Source: Emmonsiellopsis sp. PD_33 (taxonomy: Eukaryota > Ascomycota > Eurotiomycetes > Onygenales > Ajellomycetaceae). Taken from it: 17,363 bases of DNA. Numbering within the stretch: position 1 is the first letter of the stretch; each line of letters starts with the position of its first letter. This document shows positions 8,804 to 17,054 of this stretch, one piece after another. The position numbers and the translations under genes were made by a program. Under the pieces are notes generated by a model. It was not told the origin of the DNA. It saw nothing but the letters and a program-made list of their open reading frames with translations, and did not search any database. Where the stretch lies: the NCBI GenBank assembly GCA_032988165.1, contig JANTQF010000522.1, positions 1 through 17,363 on the forward strand, read 5' to 3'.

Positions 8804-11620
8804 ATGATACCCTGCAATAACAAAGATGATGATAAAGACAGAGTTAAGAAGACTAAAGATAAAAATGCCTCTACATCTAAAATCATAAAGCAACATGGAT
8901 CTACTGGTGTGCCCCTTATACTAGTAAAAATCCTCAGAAAGAGACATCAAACACTTCAGGCAACCACTAACTTTCTAGTTAGTGCAATGAATCTTGCAGA
9001 CTTTAATATTAGTAATAACTTTCCTGCAGGTAGAGCTGATGACATAAAGAGAAAATAAAGAATGATAAATAAGAAGATAAATGAGAAGCAAGTAAAATAG
9101 ACACTCAAAACTTTAGATTATTCAGACTAGGAAATGAATATACTTATTATGAACATGAAATATCATAAATTCCCTATCACAGTCATTAATATAATATTAG
9201 TCTTAGCTCTGTAAATCATCATTGCTGGCCTGAAAGATCAGAGATATGATTAAATACTTCATAATAATAAACTAGTTCTCCAACTAAAAGACCATGAAGT
9301 AAGATAGACTGAGAAAGAAAATGCAACTCTAGCACTCTTTATTACTAAGAATTTCTTATGATTTTTAATTCTAAAGATACATGTAGACTCAGGAAAGGGC
9401 TGAAACTTTCAAGGCCCTGAGCTGAAAGAACTCTCACTGGAGTTTTGAGTAGAATATCTAAAGATTAAGATTAGAATAATAATTAATGAGATTAAAGGCA
9501 AATAAAATAAGAATAATAAGATTAATAACATGAAAATAATTAACAATGCAAATAAACTCATCTTCCTCTGAAATACCTCCTGTAATTCAGGTTATGAAGT
9601 GTGTGATTCTCTTAGAAAATACCTTAGTAAGAGTGAGATCAGATACAACAATATATATATAATCAGAAAAGTATGCTAGCAAGCCATACTGAACATTCAA
9701 AGTAGATACAAGATAGATAAGTATATTATAGATGAGAAGCAATATATATGCCTATAAAATTAGAGAGTTATAATGTGAAACTGGGAAATTAATGTTCTAC
9801 TAAATGAATAAGAATATCAGAACACTGTGATCTTCCTATCAGATATAACTAGGTAAGATATTATAAATACTGTAAATAATCTTCATTATTAAAACCATGA
9901 GAAGTAAATTGAGTAAATTTAATCCTTTCATATTGAATACCCTTCTATAACTTACATCCTGGCTTAGAGACTTAACTGTATAGAGGCTGAGGTCCTTAAA
10001 TACCTATGAAATGATGATCAGATTATAACTAATGGACTGATGAATATATTAGAGAACACTAGTGATGAAGAGTATATTAGTGATAATAACTTTATCAGCA
10101 CTAATATCCCCTTAGATGACTGTTAGGCTCACAATGAAACTCTATCCTCATAACTGAAGAGTCATAAAACTATCATGAAGACTCTAATAGTTGTTATGGA
10201 GGCCCCCATACTATATATTACTAAAAAAAGTAAGAAAGTAATCTGATGTGTCATAACCCTGTGCAATATAAAAGTATGACCAGTATGCAATGTGATAGAT
10301 GACTGAAAATCCATGGGCACTCTATATGATGAGATGACTACTGTAAGCAACCAGAAACTATACTGCATAATTAAAGACATTATAAAATAATAGAGGAAGT
10401 GACTTAATAATCTCACAGAGGATACTCATATGACTGAGACCTCTGATGCTATCAATAAAGATGTATGTATCTATAAAAATACTGTTAAATACATCATAAA
10501 ACTATAGTAGCTGAAGTAATATAAGATAGAGATCATAGCTAAAACACTACACACATTTAGCACTATATTTTATAATATGTTTGTTATGGTGGATGAGCAA
10601 CTATAAAGAGCCCTACAGAAACTTGATGATACTAATATTAATAATATCTTTAAACCTTAAGATTAACAGCCCAATCAGAAGAAGCTCAGCAGTGAAATTC
10701 AAAAAGTCCTGCTCAGTTCTCTCCCCATACAGGAGATTCTGTGGATGTACCCTTCTAAAGCTGAACAAGTAGTTAAGGTAATTATCATATTAGATAATAT
10801 ATAGCTTGAAAAAGCTGTGAATCTTATTTAGTGATGAATTGATCTGGATGTTTCATACAATTATATTATATCTATAAATATTAATATCAGACAGAAAGTG
10901 ATAAAAAACCTCATCAATTACTAAGAAGTAGTAGGAGAAACTGTGGTTTAGTAAGAGAAGATTTTACTAGAGAGTCTTAAGGCTAATAAAGATTACACAC
11001 AAGCAGTATAATACATAGCTCAGCTATGTAAAATCAGCAATGATAATGTAAATATCCTGATAGATTATTAGAATAAGAAAGAAGTGCCATTCTGCATGAT
11101 CAAAAAGATGATAATGTAGTGAATCAGATAGAAGATTGAGTAGCTATAGAAACCAGTAATGATATCAGAAAAACTCCTAAATGTACTAGATAATTTTAAG
11201 GTAACACTATAACTAATATATCTGTACAACACTGGACCTGCAGATGCCATGGCAATACTAGATAAATAATCTAGTATAGAGATGTAATATAGTGATATAT
11301 GAGGCCTGCCTAATGAAGAATTGCATATGACTATTAATGAACTCACTAGATATACTCATAATTACTCAATTAAGTCTGCACTAACCTTATTCACTAGTCT
11401 CAAGACTCTTAACATAGCCCTCTGAAAAGATACCACACTTACCTACACCCATGCCATATAATAGCTTATCAAACTGCTTGATATTAAAGAAAAGAAAGTA
11501 AAGGAAATCCTTGCAGTTACCAAGAGATGCAGAACACCCTACTACAAGGTGTGCTATATAGATGAAGACTGCCTTAAGGAGAATCTGAGAGGATTTACTA
11601 CAAAGGAGAAGTAGCAATAA
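8804..11620 (+). pseudogene. Extra long reading frame downstream of gypsy pol, function unknown
   Basis: One frame (frame 2) can be followed without frameshift from ATG 8804 (context ACCATGA) to about TAA 11618-11620, roughly 939 codons with many RIP-type stops. I do not recognise it. Visible features: a basic, Lys/Asp-rich start (NNKDDDKDRVKKTKDKNAS), an acidic Asn-rich middle near 10025-10130 (NTSDEEYISDNNFIST), a stretch MGTLYDEMTTVSNQKLYCII near 10317, a mostly helical, charged C-terminal third, and a Cys-bearing end (KRCRTPYYKVCYIDEDC, about 11519-11570). I see no signal peptide, no clear transmembrane segments and no env-like layout. It lies inside the LTRs, so it travels with the element. 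It could be an element-specific accessory protein or a captured host gene. That it was coding is well supported; its function is not. Confidence 0.65.
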
Positions 11621-11645
11621 AAGTTAATACTGTGAACACCCTCAA

Positions 11646-11687
11646 GTCTCCATACTCTATAATGACTTAGTTATAGAGTGTGGAGAC
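11646..11687. repeat. 17-bp stem-loop after the extra frame
   Basis: Arms 11646-11662 and 11671-11687 are inverted copies with a single T/C mismatch and an 8-base loop (TGACTTAG). In RNA that mismatch can still pair as G-U in one strand. It lies 25 bp after the last codon of the extra frame. Role unknown: 3' end formation, packaging or transcript stability are possible. Confidence 0.75.
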
Positions 11688-11845
11688 CACTGCAGGGATA
11701 GAGAGTAAGATTTTCTTTTTCACTTAATGTGTTATTTATTATTATATTATGCATTATAAGATCTCATATTTTATTTGTTAGCTCTACAATCCTACATGTA
11801 ACTACTGCAATAAGGGCATTATGTGCCTTTCTGAAAGAAGCTACT
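11688..11845 (+). other. 3' untranslated region of the gypsy element with a weak polypurine tract
   Basis: AT-rich, with no reading frame of interest. GAAAGAAG at 11833-11840, just before the 3' LTR, is the best candidate for the plus-strand primer, though short and separated from the LTR by five bases. Confidence 0.4.
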
Positions 11846-12006
11846 TATTATGCATACATGCTTCACACCATGGAATATCCATGGTGCTTAATCACCTACA
11901 TAGCTTAGTCAGGCCCTATAGTATAAATAGCCATAGATAGCCTAGAAACATAGTGAATACAACCTTATTCTATGCAATATTTTGATCTCAAGTTATCTCA
12001 ATTACA
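11846..12006 (+). repeat. 3' LTR of the gypsy element
   Basis: 161 bp, gap-free match to the 5' LTR. The first two bases read TA rather than TG through one transition; the end reads TTACA. It contains the palindrome CACCATGG-AATAT-CCATGGTG (11866-11886) and TATAAATA at 11922-11929. Confidence 0.93.
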
Positions 12007-12011
12007 TCAAG
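12007..12011. repeat. TCAAG target-site duplication of the gypsy element, right
   Basis: Exact match to 836-840. Confidence 0.9.
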
Positions 12012-13011
12012 TAGAAGATGTTGATATTTCTATATATTATTACTCAGAGAGTCTCTTATTAGAATGCTGTGGAGATGTTCTAACATTCAATTACAATTAT
12101 CTCAACATTAGTTAAGTATAATAACTGTTGAATCATCTAGAGAAATACTCATCTATTTTCTTAGTGTATTTTATGAAGTTCTTAAAGCACTATATATCCT
12201 ATACAAATATATTATTAAGATTCTACTAGTAGAGTATAGTGAGGAAGTATTACAGATAGATTACCAACAGTGATCATTCTTTAAAGGTACTCTGAACACA
12301 CTGGATGGAACTCACCTTGCTATCTTAGTCCCTGTAAAAAATCAACATGTATAGTGAAATTGAAAGGAGTAGATGTCATAGAATATTATAGTAGCATGCA
12401 ACTTCAACCTCAACTTCATATATATATATATAGAAATGAAGAGATCTTATTATGACTTATAAGTTCTTACTTTTACTAAAGAAGATGATTTTACTCTATT
12501 AACTGGCTGTTATCTTCTAGTAGATACTAAATATTTATAAAGAAACCCATTAATTCTTTCCTCCTATTCTAGCATGTAATATCACCTTAAGGAGTGAGAA
12601 CACATTAATAGAAGGCCTAAAAATACTTAAGAACTCTTTAATCTCTGACATTCAAGCTTTCAGAACATTATTAAATGAGCATTTAGTGTTTTTAAATGTT
12701 GATTTTATATATATGATCACCCAAGGGATGGATTTAACATCAAAACACAGGTTTAACTGATATATAAATTAGTAGCACTTCATAACTTCATAAACAAGCA
12801 TCAGGGCTATAAAGATAATAATAACTTATAAAGAAATATAAAGTTATCTGGCTTGCAGCTACCTGCAGGAAATCATAAAGAACATCCTGTAGATATTAAT
12901 AGAGAGTATATAATTAAAAAAAGAGATGAAATTGTAAAGAAAATATAGAAGGCATACCAGGCATATAGTGCAAACTATAGAGGGGTAGAGGTAAATGAAG
13001 ATGACATGTAA
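12012..13011 (+). pseudogene. Harbinger DDE transposase, main segment
   Basis: This continues the frame broken at 840 (KMLIFLYIITQRVSY), then switches frame near 12110-12165 and reads frame 1 to TAA at 13009-13011. Frame 1 shows FYEVLKAL, then TLDGTHLAILVPVKNQHV with the first catalytic Asp (12304-12306), NIIVACNFNLNFIYIY, LLVDTKYL with the second Asp (12523-12525), YHLKE, RRPKNT-ELFNL-H, and NIIK where the family has N-x-I-E. That third catalytic acid is Lys (AAA, 12673-12675), a G-to-A change. LVALHNFINKHQ and a charged tail follow. All motifs fit PIF/Harbinger transposases. About a dozen or more stops break it. The frame switch may hide a short intron (GTTAAGT at 12111 to CTTAG at 12164), but its length does not fit the phase exactly. 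Confidence 0.87.
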
Positions 13012-13549
13012 GTACAGCACATGAGACTTAGTGATTTTCATGATTTTTTGAATCTATAGTGTTTTTATCACATTGAAGTCCAATATATCTATGTATAAAA
13101 ATTAAAAAATAGGGGAAAATATAGTGAAATTTTGATTAAATTATAGAATCAGTAAAATTCAGTAGAAATAAAACATCACCACTTTTTATATGAGAAGGTT
13201 AGATTGTCAAGGGCAAATATAGTGATCTAATTGGTCATTAAGATATCATTAGTAATATATACTATAAAAATATGAATAGATTATTATTTTGTAATTTAAT
13301 AACTAAGAAGTAGGTCAAAATATCAAGGATTTTTATATAAAGACATCTATATAATATATAAAATACACACTTCAGATCTCACTTAACACTTACTTAACAT
13401 CTATACTCACTTAACTAATCTATTACCTATTAAATGCTACTTAATTTATTCCTCCTATTCAGTTCATTCTACCTTCTTGCATCCTACTATTCTCATGATT
13501 TACCAGAGCTTTTAATATCCAGTTCAATCAATTCTATTTCAATAGATAT
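13012..13549. other. Spacer between the convergent Harbinger genes
   Basis: Very AT-rich, with no supported gene. It should contain both 3' ends of the convergent transposase and Myb-like genes. A + strand frame beginning at 13434 overlaps the far end of the Myb-like gene and shows no family resemblance. Confidence 0.4.
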
Positions 13550-13865
13550 TTACATATTAAGATGTACATTTAACTGTGCCCTGGGTCCTACAAGATCTCT
13601 ACTACCAGTATGTAATATGAGAAAAAAATACATACATCTTCCCTATCATTAATCTTCTACTTAGCAGATAAGAGGTTCTGAACTTCCTCAAAGAAGAGAT
13701 TCAGAGCATGCATTATATTCTTAGACTTTCTTATGCTAATCTCTGTAGATTCCATTATCTTATCACTCAGTCTCTTAATACTAGCTGCTAGAGTGCTGCC
13801 TTGAATATATTTCCTTGATGAACCCCCTCCTGTGGATGACTACTATATTAGTGAGGAGGGTGATG

Positions 13866-13940
13866 ATACTCCTAGTATTACTAATAATATTATTACTAGT
13901 AATACTACTAGTATTAGTAATAATAATGATAATAAGGTGA
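13866..13940. repeat. ATT/ACT trinucleotide tract, nearly palindromic
   Basis: Runs of ACTAGTATTA and AATAATATTATTA form a low-complexity stretch with imperfect self-complementarity. In the Myb-like gene it falls in the linker between the DNA-binding region and the C-terminal helices. Confidence 0.7.
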
Positions 13941-14449
13941 TTTACTTTATAGGATCATCATTAAGGTCATCACTGTCTTCTGCAACTACATAAATCCACT
14001 TTTAAATAGTAGTAAAGTTAGTAGTATGTTCCCTCATTACCATCCTACCACTAAGAAGTCATTCAAGACAGTCTAGATAGATAGAACTCTAACTATAGAA
14101 GTCTATTATATCTAGGTGTTTTTCAAAATATTCATTCATTACCTCTAGAGTATTAACATATATTTCCTTTACTGAATCAAATGATTAACTAGATATTTAA
14201 TTTTGATGTTTCTCTCACAGTTAGTACTAAGTTTTGAAGTATCTAAAGCAGCCACTGAGGATCTATCTGTTCACTGAGAGATATATAATAGCCTATACAG
14301 CCTTTAATACTAACTATCAACCCTAAGATTTGAAGCCCCTATTCACTTTAAACCTCTTATATATCATCTTTAGTAGGCTGTCCAACAGGGCTGTCTTCAT
14401 TACTGAAGACCACTTGATAATATGAGTGCTAACATCCTTTTTACCAGCC

Positions 14450-14533
14450 CTGCTATGCCTGCTATGCTGTTGTGTAGGCTGTGTAGGCTGTGTAGGCTGT
14501 GTAGACTAGGTTAGCTGGGTGGGCTGAGTAGAC
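14450..14533. repeat. Nine-base minisatellite inside the Myb-like gene
   Basis: Seven tandem 9-mers run from 14471 to 14533: three exact TGTGTAGGC, then four variants differing mainly by transitions. Two exact CTGCTATGC units lie at 14450-14467. On the - strand they encode a Thr-Gln-Pro repeat and a short His-Ser-Arg repeat just before the DNA-binding domain. The 9-bp unit keeps frame. Confidence 0.85.
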
Positions 14534-14730
14534 TGGGTCATATTGTTTGTCTCATTATCTGAGGATTCCCACAGCAGAAAGACTTCAGTGTCATTGGTAA
14601 TATACATTAAAATAGGTATATTTAGTTGGGTTAAGAGATTCAAATGTTGGATAGGGTGAGTTCCATTGAATTTAATATTATCAGGCAATAAGATATAGCT
14701 TAAATCTACCATATTTTCTGTTTTTAACAC

Positions 14731-14913
14731 ATAAAATCATGGAAATATAGGAGGATGACTGTTTTCATTGTATCATAATGCAATTTTATATTCAAAAACT
14801 AACATTAATCTGGTATAGTGCCTGCAGATCCACCATGGAATCAAATACACACTATTTTCATGTGTATGAGATTATGATCCACTCTGTGACATCTGGGAAC
14901 ATCAGATCTGCAC
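14731..14913. other. Right subterminal region of the Harbinger element
   Basis: This is the presumed promoter and leader of the Myb-like gene. No protein gene is supported. Bases 14861-14886 recur in the element remnant at 75-100, showing the two elements share right-end sequence. Confidence 0.5.
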
Positions 14914-14931
14914 TCTGCACTGAACATGGCC
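14914..14931 (-). repeat. Harbinger right terminal inverted repeat
   Basis: ACTGAACATGGCC at 14919-14931 is the exact reverse complement of 138-150. Confidence 0.8.
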
Positions 14932-14934
14932 TAA
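14932..14934. repeat. TAA target-site duplication, right copy
   Basis: Directly follows the right terminus and matches 135-137. Confidence 0.7.
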
Positions 14935-15269
14935 TGCATCATACTCTGTGGGTCCCCATGTGGGACACCTTTAACTAAATTAAGCTTATTCTTAGCATCA
15001 GAACTAGCCAATCCACACCTATCCACAGCAGCTTAGTGTGGTGGGTCTGAAAAATAAGCTTTTAGTGTTCCATGCCTCCTGAACAACAGGTTTGAATGCG
15101 ATTGGTTAATAATTGGAGGGGGAAACTGAGGCATCTCCCAGATCGAAATACTGGTCACACCCTTCAGACCCCAAGATGAGTCGACGGCGCTTGATGGAGC
15201 CGTAAACCTCTCGCCCCAGCACACAGCCATATTTAGATCATATCAGTGTCTTGAAAATTCCAGGGGGGG
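14935..15269. other. Flank where CpG reappears; no supported gene
   Basis: The first CpG of the window is at 15099-15100, followed by a small cluster at about 15144-15213 (GTCGACGGCGC). Open frames exist on the - strand (15033-15230) but show no domain or convincing start. CCAAT-like ATTGG (15102-15106) and ATTGGAGG (15112-15119) could be relics of a regulatory region. Confidence 0.4.
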
Positions 15270-15271
15270 GG
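15263..15271. repeat. G9 homopolymer
   Basis: Nine G in a row immediately before the open part of the decayed gene. A likely slippage site, and a possible sequencing-error site. Confidence 0.7.
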
Positions 15272-16209
15272 ATTTGGACTGGAGCTTAATGAAGCGTTTT
15301 CATTAGATTCTGAGAAGAAGTTTGATGGCCTTGAGTTTATAGATAATGAAGTGAATGAGAGTTGTGGATACAGGAAGAGAATGACCCTATGGACTGGTCT
15401 TCTGTTACATTTTACAGAAGGAAACAGTGGAGGGAGCAATGAATGTGGAAGACCATCTATGAGAGGAAACTAGGGGAGGTTGACAGAAGTTTGCCTATCA
15501 TTTGAGGCCAGGATGAAAGACATGGCTGACTTACTGTTGGTAGGTAATGTGTAGTTCATTTACACATAAAGATGAAACTGGTTGACCCTGAGTGCATCCT
15601 GCCTACTACAATGTCTCTGGTGGCCAAGGATGGGCTAAGGTGAATGAAAGACCTTTATGTTTGGAAAGTCTCAATTTGATGCTATCAACCAAATTGTTTC
15701 AGGTTTGAGGGATCAGTTTTTGTACCTGATATGATATATTTATTAAAGAATGTGGGAGGTAGCGTGCCAATGAATGATATTTTGGAAGACGCCATGCATG
15801 CTGTATGACCATTTTCACCCCTTCACCCCTTCACTTTCGCCTGTCTCATTTATGCCAGCTCTGTTGGTGATACATAAAGACCCACTCATGGAAACGAAAT
15901 TGAGTTTGCCCCATAGGACTCCCTTCTGTCCTGTATTGTTGGTGAGCATAAAGATATGCCACTGGTACTTGTTTCATGTAAACCAAGAGCTCATCTGGAA
16001 ATGGATGGTAGAGACGCACCCAAGGATTCCCTCCAGATAAAGGGGTGCGAAATTCGGGTAATTAGGCCTCAAAGACAAAAAAAATATCCGTAGTTAGTTG
16101 GATTTGCTGGTCAAAGGAGACTCGGAACCAGCCCTACAAGTACGATGCTGAAAAGGTTGACATGAAAAGGGATAGAAATGTAAACTCCGATCTCTTTAAT
16201 AGACAATAG
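15270..16209 (+). pseudogene. Decayed protein gene, family not recognised
   Basis: Protein-like frames follow one another on the + strand. Frame 3 from 15270 reads GLELNEAFSLDSEKKFDGLE onward and stays open to TAG near 15471, then on to about 15540. Frame 2 from about 15572 reads MKLVDPECILPTTMSLVAKDG, later FEGSVFVPDMIYLLKNVGG, and after more stops DSLLSCIVGEHKDMPLVLVS to an A8 run near 16077-16084. Beyond that run frame 1 reads SKETRNQPYKYDAEKVDMK to TAG 16207-16209. Five or more stops and at least two frameshifts break it. Similar scraps (VDIVTATEE, KARCLYGTWEC) continue to about 16376 after a T run. CpG is scarce at its left and commoner at its right. I know of no family match; introns could explain some shifts. 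An inactivated host gene is the simplest reading. Confidence 0.55.
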
Positions 16210-16652
16210 ATTAGTGTTACAGTCCCATAGAAATTGTTAAAGAAAATCACATGGAAGTGCTTTATCTGGGCTTCTCAAACAGCTGCACGAGTAATTTTTT
16301 TGTTGATATCGTCACTGCCACAGAGGAGTAAGTGGCAGAAAAGGCACGTTGTTTGTATGGGACATGGGAATGTTAAACCTTTGACGCAGAAACTATAAGT
16401 TTAATCACGGTTATGAGTTCCCATTACAGAGAAATATAAACCATTTAAATCGTCCTTCTTCTCCATACATTTATTGTGTGAATGAGCTATTTTAACATTT
16501 GTTCACAGCATTAACTATTTAATTTCCTCTTTTTATCTTCTCCTTTAAATATCGCCCTCCAAAAGGTTTACATATATTTAACGTCCTTTCTTGGAGCCCA
16601 ATCTAAAATCGATCAGCCAATAAGATTCAATGGCATACCTTCGATATTTAAG
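16210..16652 (+). other. Intergenic region, end of decayed gene and promoter of the next
   Basis: The first 170 bp may hold more of the decayed gene in shifted frames. From about 16380 I see no coding signal. The last 110 bp carry promoter-like motifs and a pyrimidine-rich stretch (16520-16560). Confidence 0.4.
16571..16624 (+). promoter_or_regulatory. TATA-like and two CCAAT motifs before the 16653 gene
   Basis: CATATATTTA at 16571-16580 and CCAAT at 16598-16602 and 16617-16621 lie 30-80 bp before the ATG. CCAAT is the binding motif of the fungal HAP/CBF complex. The second CCAAT is unusually close to the start codon, so function is uncertain. Confidence 0.35.
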
Positions 16653-17045
16653 ATGGCTCAGAACGAGGAAATTACCGCGGGGGTATACCAGCTAAAGATT
16701 CTTGAATTGGATTACGCCCACAGAAACGGCCTGGTAGCCCGCTACCCTGTGACTATTAAAATCCAGGGTGGGGGTGATATTCCGCCCATGCGGGTTTCAT
16801 GGATCGCAGAGGAGGTGAATGGCGAACGAGCGAGTGAGTGGGGTAATGTGGACGTCCCGATTGATGGATTTACACCCTATACGGAGGACCACTGAGTTGT
16901 GATCTTTAATATCAAAGTCCCGTTTCCTCATGTTGGTGAATTTAAAATGCGGTTTGACCTTCACGTTCTCACCTGGTTAGAAGATGGGACCCAGGAATGG
17001 CCTAGTGTGATTCAGAGAGAAATGAGAAATGTTCATGTATACTGA
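16653..17045 (+). pseudogene. Small protein gene with one in-frame TGA, family not recognised
   Basis: ATG 16653 has a good eukaryotic context (AAG before, G after). Frame 3 reads 80 codons, meets TGA at 16893-16895, then continues for 49 clearly protein-like codons (VVIFNIKVPFPHVGEFKMRF at its start) to TGA 17043-17045. The total is about 130 residues. Base use is balanced with normal CpG, unlike the transposons. Alternating hydrophobic stretches (YQLKILELDY, YPVTIKI, MRVSWIAEEV, VVIFNIKV, FKMRFDLHVLTW) suggest an all-beta sandwich fold; this is an inference. I see no signal peptide or membrane segment. The TGA most simply replaces Trp (TGG), since the next residues stay in frame and four other Trp in the frame use TGG. 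It may be a recent null allele, a sequencing error or a readthrough site. Confidence 0.6.
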
Positions 17046-17054
17046 GTGGAATAA

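Larger units (their letters stand above)
841..12006 (+). mobile_element. Ty3/gypsy chromovirus retrotransposon, RIP-degraded
   Basis: This is an 11,166-bp element bounded by 161-bp LTRs that begin TG (TA in the mutated 3' copy) and end CA or TA, with an exact 5-bp duplication TCAAG outside. Order of content: 5' LTR, gag, protease, reverse transcriptase, RNase H, integrase, chromodomain, an extra unassigned frame, 3' LTR. Protease, RT, RNase H, then integrase is the Ty3/gypsy order, and the chromodomain places it among chromoviruses. About 11.0 kb remains after subtracting a nested solo LTR with its duplication. That is long for fungal gypsy elements, mostly because of the 3.6 kb between pol and the 3' LTR. 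Catalytic residues of protease, RT and integrase are substituted, so it is inactive. Confidence 0.93.
13550..14730 (-). pseudogene. Harbinger accessory Myb/SANT-like DNA-binding protein
   Basis: On the - strand, ATG 14728-14730 opens a frame that reads an N-terminal tail, a Thr/Gln/Pro repeat (14471-14533), then KWSSVMKTALLDSLLKMI, RFKVNRGFKS with stops, and LVLKAV (about 14300-14412). This is the W-x7-L-L-x-L ... G-F-K-x-x-x-W pattern of the Myb/SANT-like domains found in Harbinger partners. Farther on, VNTLEVMNEYFEKHLDIIDFYS fits the second half. A Gly/Ser-rich linker follows, then the helical end (ALNLFFEEVQNLLSAK, about 13670-13715). A shift at an A7 run (13622-13628) is needed to continue to TAA at 13550-13552. 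In active Harbinger elements this partner binds the transposon ends and helps import the transposase into the nucleus. The C-terminal limit is uncertain. Confidence 0.72.
138..14931 (+). mobile_element. PIF/Harbinger DNA transposon, split by a gypsy insertion
   Basis: Both ends carry the inverted terminus GGCCATGTTCAGT, and each is flanked by TAA (135-137 and 14932-14934), the 3-bp TWA-type target duplication known for PIF/Harbinger. The element holds a DDE transposase on + and a Myb/SANT-like gene on -, the two proteins this superfamily is known to encode. Removing the gypsy insertion with one copy of its duplication leaves about 3.6 kb (138-840 plus 12012-14931), a normal size for the family. 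Both genes are full of stops, so this copy is dead. The orientation follows the transposase. Confidence 0.85.

Noticed and set aside
10162..11617. Several - strand frames of 76-92 residues
   Set aside because: All are antisense to the long frame 2 reading, which is continuous across them.
8804..11620. Extra frame as an env-like gene or an inserted virus fragment
   Set aside because: I see no signal peptide, transmembrane anchor or capsid/polymerase motif, so neither label can be supported.
13434..13652. 72-residue + strand frame rich in Leu and Ser
   Set aside because: Overlaps the end of the Myb-like gene on the other strand and has no recognisable domain.
1..15000. Mitochondrial or TGA-as-Trp genetic code as explanation for the many TGA codons
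   Set aside because: TAG and TAA are equally frequent at Gln/Trp/Arg positions, catalytic residues are substituted too, and the content is nuclear LTR and DNA transposons. Four TGG Trp codons occur in the 16653 frame.
15033..15439. Two adjoining - strand frames (65 and 68 residues)
   Set aside because: The right one is antisense to the better-supported decayed + strand gene; the left one has no domain or convincing start.
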